Below, in pieces: positions 61,091-64,000 of a stretch of DNA of 64,000 bases. A program made the position numbers and the translations under genes. The stretch comes from Lyngbya confervoides BDU141951 (GTDB taxonomy: Bacteria; Cyanobacteriota; Cyanobacteriia; Thermosynechococcales; Thermosynechococcaceae). The DNA is taken from positions 1 through 64,000 of the forward strand of contig NZ_JTHE03000044.1 of the NCBI RefSeq assembly GCF_000817775.3, in the 5' to 3' direction. The notes below the pieces were generated by a model. The model was not told where the DNA came from. It worked only from the letters and a program-made list of their open reading frames with translations, and made no database searches. Positions within the stretch are counted from its first letter, which is position 1. Each line of letters opens with the position of its first letter.

Positions 61091-63220
61091 GTGAATCCTA
61101 CCGATACGACCCCCCAGCATCACTATCGTCATCTGCTGATTATTGACGATCTAGATGGGAGACGCACCATCATTTTAGATGCGGCGACCTATTCCATTGG
61201 TCGAGACAAGACCAACTCCATCGTGCTGAATTCAAAGATGGTGTCGCGACAGCATGCGATTCTTCTGCGGGTGACCTCCCCAGAAAACTCCACCCACTTT
61301 TTTCGACTCATTGACGGTGATCTTCAGGGAAAACGCAGCACCAACGGGCTATTGGTCAACGGTCGCAAGCTCTTTTCCCACGATCTCAAGCATGGTGACA
61401 CCATTTTGTTTGGGAATGATGTTAAGGCAAAGTATTTCCTCACAAACGTCACAGATTCTGATTTTGAGCAGTTTTCCGAAGATCCCAACTGGTCCACCTT
61501 TCTGTCGGCCTCCCAAAGTCCCTTCGAAACCTTAATTCCCAGCAGTGACGAGCAAATGGAGGTGGCGAGTGAAGCCTCCATGGTCCGTCTGGCGTCCTTT
61601 CCCGAGCTAACGCCCAATCCAATCATGGAAATTGACCTCTCGGGCATGGTGACCTATCTCAATCCAGCGGCGGTGATGCAGTTTCCGCAAATCTCCAAGG
61701 AGGGGACCGATCACCCCATTCTGTCCGATCTGCTGCCGGCCACCCTCGAAACAGCGGGGCGCTCCACCCACTCTAATTTTTTTGTTCGTGAGGTGGCCAT
61801 TGGCGACAAGGTGTTTGAGCAGTCGGTCCACTACATTGCCGAAAGCGATTTAATTCGGAGCTATGTGTCCGATATTACAGAGCGCAAGCGAGCCGAGGAG
61901 CAGCTCAGGCATCAGGCTCAGCGCGAAGCCATCATCAACCGCATTGTGCAGGCCATGCGCGGCACCATGGTGACCGCCGAGGTGCTGCATATTACGGTGG
62001 GGCTGCTTTTGGAGGCGCTAGATGCCAGCCACTGCATGATTGTGCAAACGGACTTAGAGGGAGGCCTGGGCAATCACTTCGTCAGCGTCACAGCAGAGCA
62101 TCGAGAAGATTTAGTTCTGGCCAACGATTTATTTCTCCAGCACTTTCAGGATCGGCTGCAGGCTGGACAGCAGATCATGCTCACGCACTCGGAAGCTTCC
62201 CTGGGCTTAGAGCTGATCGCCGTCACACAACAGTGCCACATTCAGCTCATGCTGATTACGCCCCTGCTCTACCTGGGGCAGTATCTGGGCTCCATTAGTC
62301 TGCTGCAGTGCTCCGATACGCCCCATCCCACGGATCTCATCCAAAAGCGCTGGAATGCTGACGACCTAGGATTGGTTAAAACCATCGCGGATCAGTGCGC
62401 AATTGCCATTCACCAGGCGCAACTCTATCAGCAGGTGCAAGATCTCAATACCGATCTTGAGCAGCAGGTGCAAGATCGCACCGCTCAGCTCGAGCAAAAA
62501 ATGCTGGAGCTAGAGCGGCTCAATACCCTCAAAGATGACTTTCTCAGTACGGTATCCCACGAATTGCGCACGCCGATGTCCAACATCAAAATGTGCATTC
62601 ACATGCTGAATCAATTTCCTCTGGAGGACCGTCAGAAGCGCTATCTCGGCATTCTTGAGCAGGAATGTCAGCGAGAAACAGAACTCATCAACGATTTGCT
62701 GGATCTCCAGCGCCTGGAGGCTGGGGCTAATCCAGCCGCCATGGAGCCGATTGATATCACCCAGTGGTTGCCGAAGGTTCTGGAACCCTTTAAATCCCGC
62801 ACCAGGGAACGACAGCAGATTTTGCGGGTTGACTGTGCGCCGGAACTGTCGGGGTTTCAAAGCGATCGCGTGGGACTGGAGCGCATTCTCGCGGAGCTGC
62901 TGAACAATGCCTGCAAATATACCCCTCAAGATCACGAAATTTGCTTAAAAATAGACTGTCTGGATATGGAAACGGCCACCATCCGGTTTCAGGTCACCAA
63001 CGAGGCTGAAATCCCGCCCGCCGAGCTGCCGCGCGTCTTTGATAAGTTTTACCGGGTGCCCAATGCCGATCCCTGGAAGCAGGGGGGCACTGGCTTAGGC
63101 TTGGCACTGGTCAAGCGGTTGGTGGAGCAGCTTGAGGGCACCATTGCGGTGGATAGCCAAAGCGGTCTGACCACCTTTACGGTGGAACTGCCCTGTCAAC
63201 CCGTGATGAAGGCCTCCTGA
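61091..63220 (+). CDS. FHA-PAS-GAF histidine kinase
   Basis: GTG start at 61091; 709 residues. Order: FHA phosphothreonine-binding domain (about 15-115, with YSIGRDKTNSIVL, SRQHAILL and RSTNGLLVNGR), PAS domain (about 165-280, LTPNPIMEIDLSGMVTYLNPAA), GAF domain (about 300-455), a coiled coil, HisKA with phospho-acceptor His in FLSTVSHELRTPMSN (about residue 491), and HATPase (LLNNACKYTP, GTGLGLALVKRL). No membrane segment or receiver domain. Linking an FHA domain to a histidine kinase suggests input from Ser/Thr kinases. Its cognate regulator is not adjacent. Confidence 0.93.
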   Translation: MNPTDTTPQHHYRHLLIIDDLDGRRTIILDAATYSIGRDKTNSIVLNSKMVSRQHAILLRVTSPENSTHFFRLIDGDLQGKRSTNGLLVNGRKLFSHDLKHGDTILFGNDVKAKYFLTNVTDSDFEQFSEDPNWSTFLSASQSPFETLIPSSDEQMEVASEASMVRLASFPELTPNPIMEIDLSGMVTYLNPAAVMQFPQISKEGTDHPILSDLLPATLETAGRSTHSNFFVREVAIGDKVFEQSVHYIAESDLIRSYVSDITERKRAEEQLRHQAQREAIINRIVQAMRGTMVTAEVLHITVGLLLEALDASHCMIVQTDLEGGLGNHFVSVTAEHREDLVLANDLFLQHFQDRLQAGQQIMLTHSEASLGLELIAVTQQCHIQLMLITPLLYLGQYLGSISLLQCSDTPHPTDLIQKRWNADDLGLVKTIADQCAIAIHQAQLYQQVQDLNTDLEQQVQDRTAQLEQKMLELERLNTLKDDFLSTVSHELRTPMSNIKMCIHMLNQFPLEDRQKRYLGILEQECQRETELINDLLDLQRLEAGANPAAMEPIDITQWLPKVLEPFKSRTRERQQILRVDCAPELSGFQSDRVGLERILAELLNNACKYTPQDHEICLKIDCLDMETATIRFQVTNEAEIPPAELPRVFDKFYRVPNADPWKQGGTGLGLALVKRLVEQLEGTIAVDSQSGLTTFTVELPCQPVMKAS

Positions 63221-63243
63221 GGTCTCCCTACCGTTCCATAAAC

Positions 63244-64000
63244 ATGAGCCTGGATCAATTTTTATCCCCCCACTCCCAAGCCCGGCAGGGGTTATCCCGT
63301 CTTGACCAGCGCCTGCAGGCCTGGCGATCCCAGGGAACCCTGTTTCCCAATCCTCCCGCTGTGGTCCAAACCTGCCCCACCAACCTGGGCCGCCCCGATC
63401 TCGATGGCGTCATTTGTGGCGGCACCCTCGGGATTTTACTGGGGGCGGCCCTGGCGAAACGGGGATGGCGTATAGCGGTGGTGGAGCGGGGCATCCTCCA
63501 AGGCCGCGCCCAGGAGTGGAATATCTCTCGCCGCGAACTACAGGTTCTGCTCCATCTGGATCTCCTGAGCGAGGCGGATCTGGAGGCGGCGATCGCCACC
63601 GAGTTTAACCCCAACCGTATCCAGTTCCTCGGCGGCGATCCCCTTTGGGTGCGAGATATTCTCAATGTGGGCCTCAGCCCTCGTCGGCTTCTTGATCAAA
63701 TCAAACAAACCTTTCTAGCCGCTGGGGGGCAGATCTACGAGCACCATACCCTCACGGGGGTACGCCTCCACCCCGATGGCGTCACCGCCCAAACCTCAAC
63801 CCCCAACGGGGACCAGACCTTGACCACTCGCTGTTTGATGGATGCCATGGGACATTTTTCGCCCCTGGTGCCCCAGGCTCGGGCTCAGCAGTGCCCTGAT
63901 GGTCTGTGTCTGGTGGTGGGAAGCTGTGCTCGGGGACTGCCCCCGATTGATTCCGGCGATCTCATGGTGTCCTTCACGCCGATTCAAAATCACTGTCAAT
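63244..64000 (+). CDS. cruP: CruP-like FAD-dependent carotenoid cyclase paralogue (cut by window edge)
   Basis: The frame runs from the ATG at 63244 past the window end; 252 residues are visible. A dinucleotide-binding motif (GVICGGTLGILLGAALAKRGW) is followed by VVERG, GRAQEWNISRREL, FNPNRIQF, WVRDILNVGLSPRRLL, LMDAMGHFSPLV and PDGLCLVVGSCARG. These are close to plant and cyanobacterial CruP, a paralogue of lycopene cyclase CruA. CruP is linked to limiting carotenoid oxidation and singlet oxygen stress rather than proven lycopene cyclisation. It lies 23 bases after the kinase stop. Cofactor expected to be FAD. Confidence 0.88.
   Translation, partial: MSLDQFLSPHSQARQGLSRLDQRLQAWRSQGTLFPNPPAVVQTCPTNLGRPDLDGVICGGTLGILLGAALAKRGWRIAVVERGILQGRAQEWNISRRELQVLLHLDLLSEADLEAAIATEFNPNRIQFLGGDPLWVRDILNVGLSPRRLLDQIKQTFLAAGGQIYEHHTLTGVRLHPDGVTAQTSTPNGDQTLTTRCLMDAMGHFSPLVPQARAQQCPDGLCLVVGSCARGLPPIDSGDLMVSFTPIQNHCQ

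Noticed and set aside
1-64000. Biosynthetic gene cluster or prophage
   Set aside because: No polyketide, peptide-synthetase, integrase, capsid or terminase genes were seen.

Overview
The window is about 64 kb of cyanobacterial chromosome. The evidence is dense GCGATCGC (HIP1-type) palindromes, a CruP carotenoid-cyclase-like gene, DUF2808 and DUF6464 proteins, a TxlA-type thioredoxin, a glycine-rich RRM protein and a treZ-treY-treH trehalose operon. Coding DNA is moderately GC-rich. Many spacers carry unrelated 11-19 bp tandem repeats. No tRNA, rRNA or CRISPR array was found. All functions come from reading motifs by eye; no database search was run.

Layout. 1-1.2 kb: the 3' end of an ISL3-like transposase and a secreted five-repeat protein. 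1.8-8.8 kb (minus): trehalose operon treZ-treY-treH plus a DJ-1/PfpI gene. 9.1-11.2 kb: two divergent, homologous pentapeptide-repeat genes. 11.3-21.9 kb: a haem-rich locus. Its minus arm encodes a tail-anchored tandem globin, a pentahaem and a hexahaem cytochrome c, a Tll0287-like monohaem lipoprotein, a membrane protein with two H-X13-H motifs (a cytochrome b6-like dihaem signature), a thioredoxin, a small membrane protein and a ChaN-like lipoprotein. Its plus arm encodes a long-form System II cytochrome c maturation pair (ccsB, ccsA) and a broken Rieske lipoprotein gene. An AT-rich divergent spacer with a palindrome separates the arms.

22-25.3 kb: an RNA-binding protein and an M1 aminopeptidase with HEAT-like repeats. 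25.4-39.3 kb: a cytoskeleton-like locus with a VWA lipoprotein facing a tight operon: a membrane protein, a tubulin/FtsZ-like GTPase, an actin/Hsp70-fold ATPase, a zinc-ribbon coiled-coil protein, a membrane coiled-coil protein, a second Hsp70-like protein whose phosphate-2 loop is destroyed, and a WD40 protein. The last four share a module of about 120 residues that I cannot assign to a family. 39.3-47.6 kb is mostly housekeeping (ChaN paralogue, DUF2808, multicopper oxidase, EF-G, thioesterase, ArsA/Get3-like ATPase).

47.7-60.8 kb: a large helical membrane protein and a minus-strand accessory block: a TerB-N/TerB-C protein, a BrxD-like ATPase, a conserved protein of unknown function, an astacin-like protease and a caspase-alpha/beta-hydrolase-membrane fusion. 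This composition resembles conflict or stress islands. 61.1-64 kb: an FHA-PAS-GAF histidine kinase and the start of cruP.

The two best candidates for undescribed systems are the haem locus and the tubulin/actin-like locus. In the first, a dedicated maturation machine, a b-type dihaem protein, a Rieske remnant and about 12 c-type haems suggest a membrane-to-periplasm electron chain. In the second, two cytoskeletal NTPase folds, a pseudo-ATPase and a shared adaptor-like module suggest a membrane-associated assembly.
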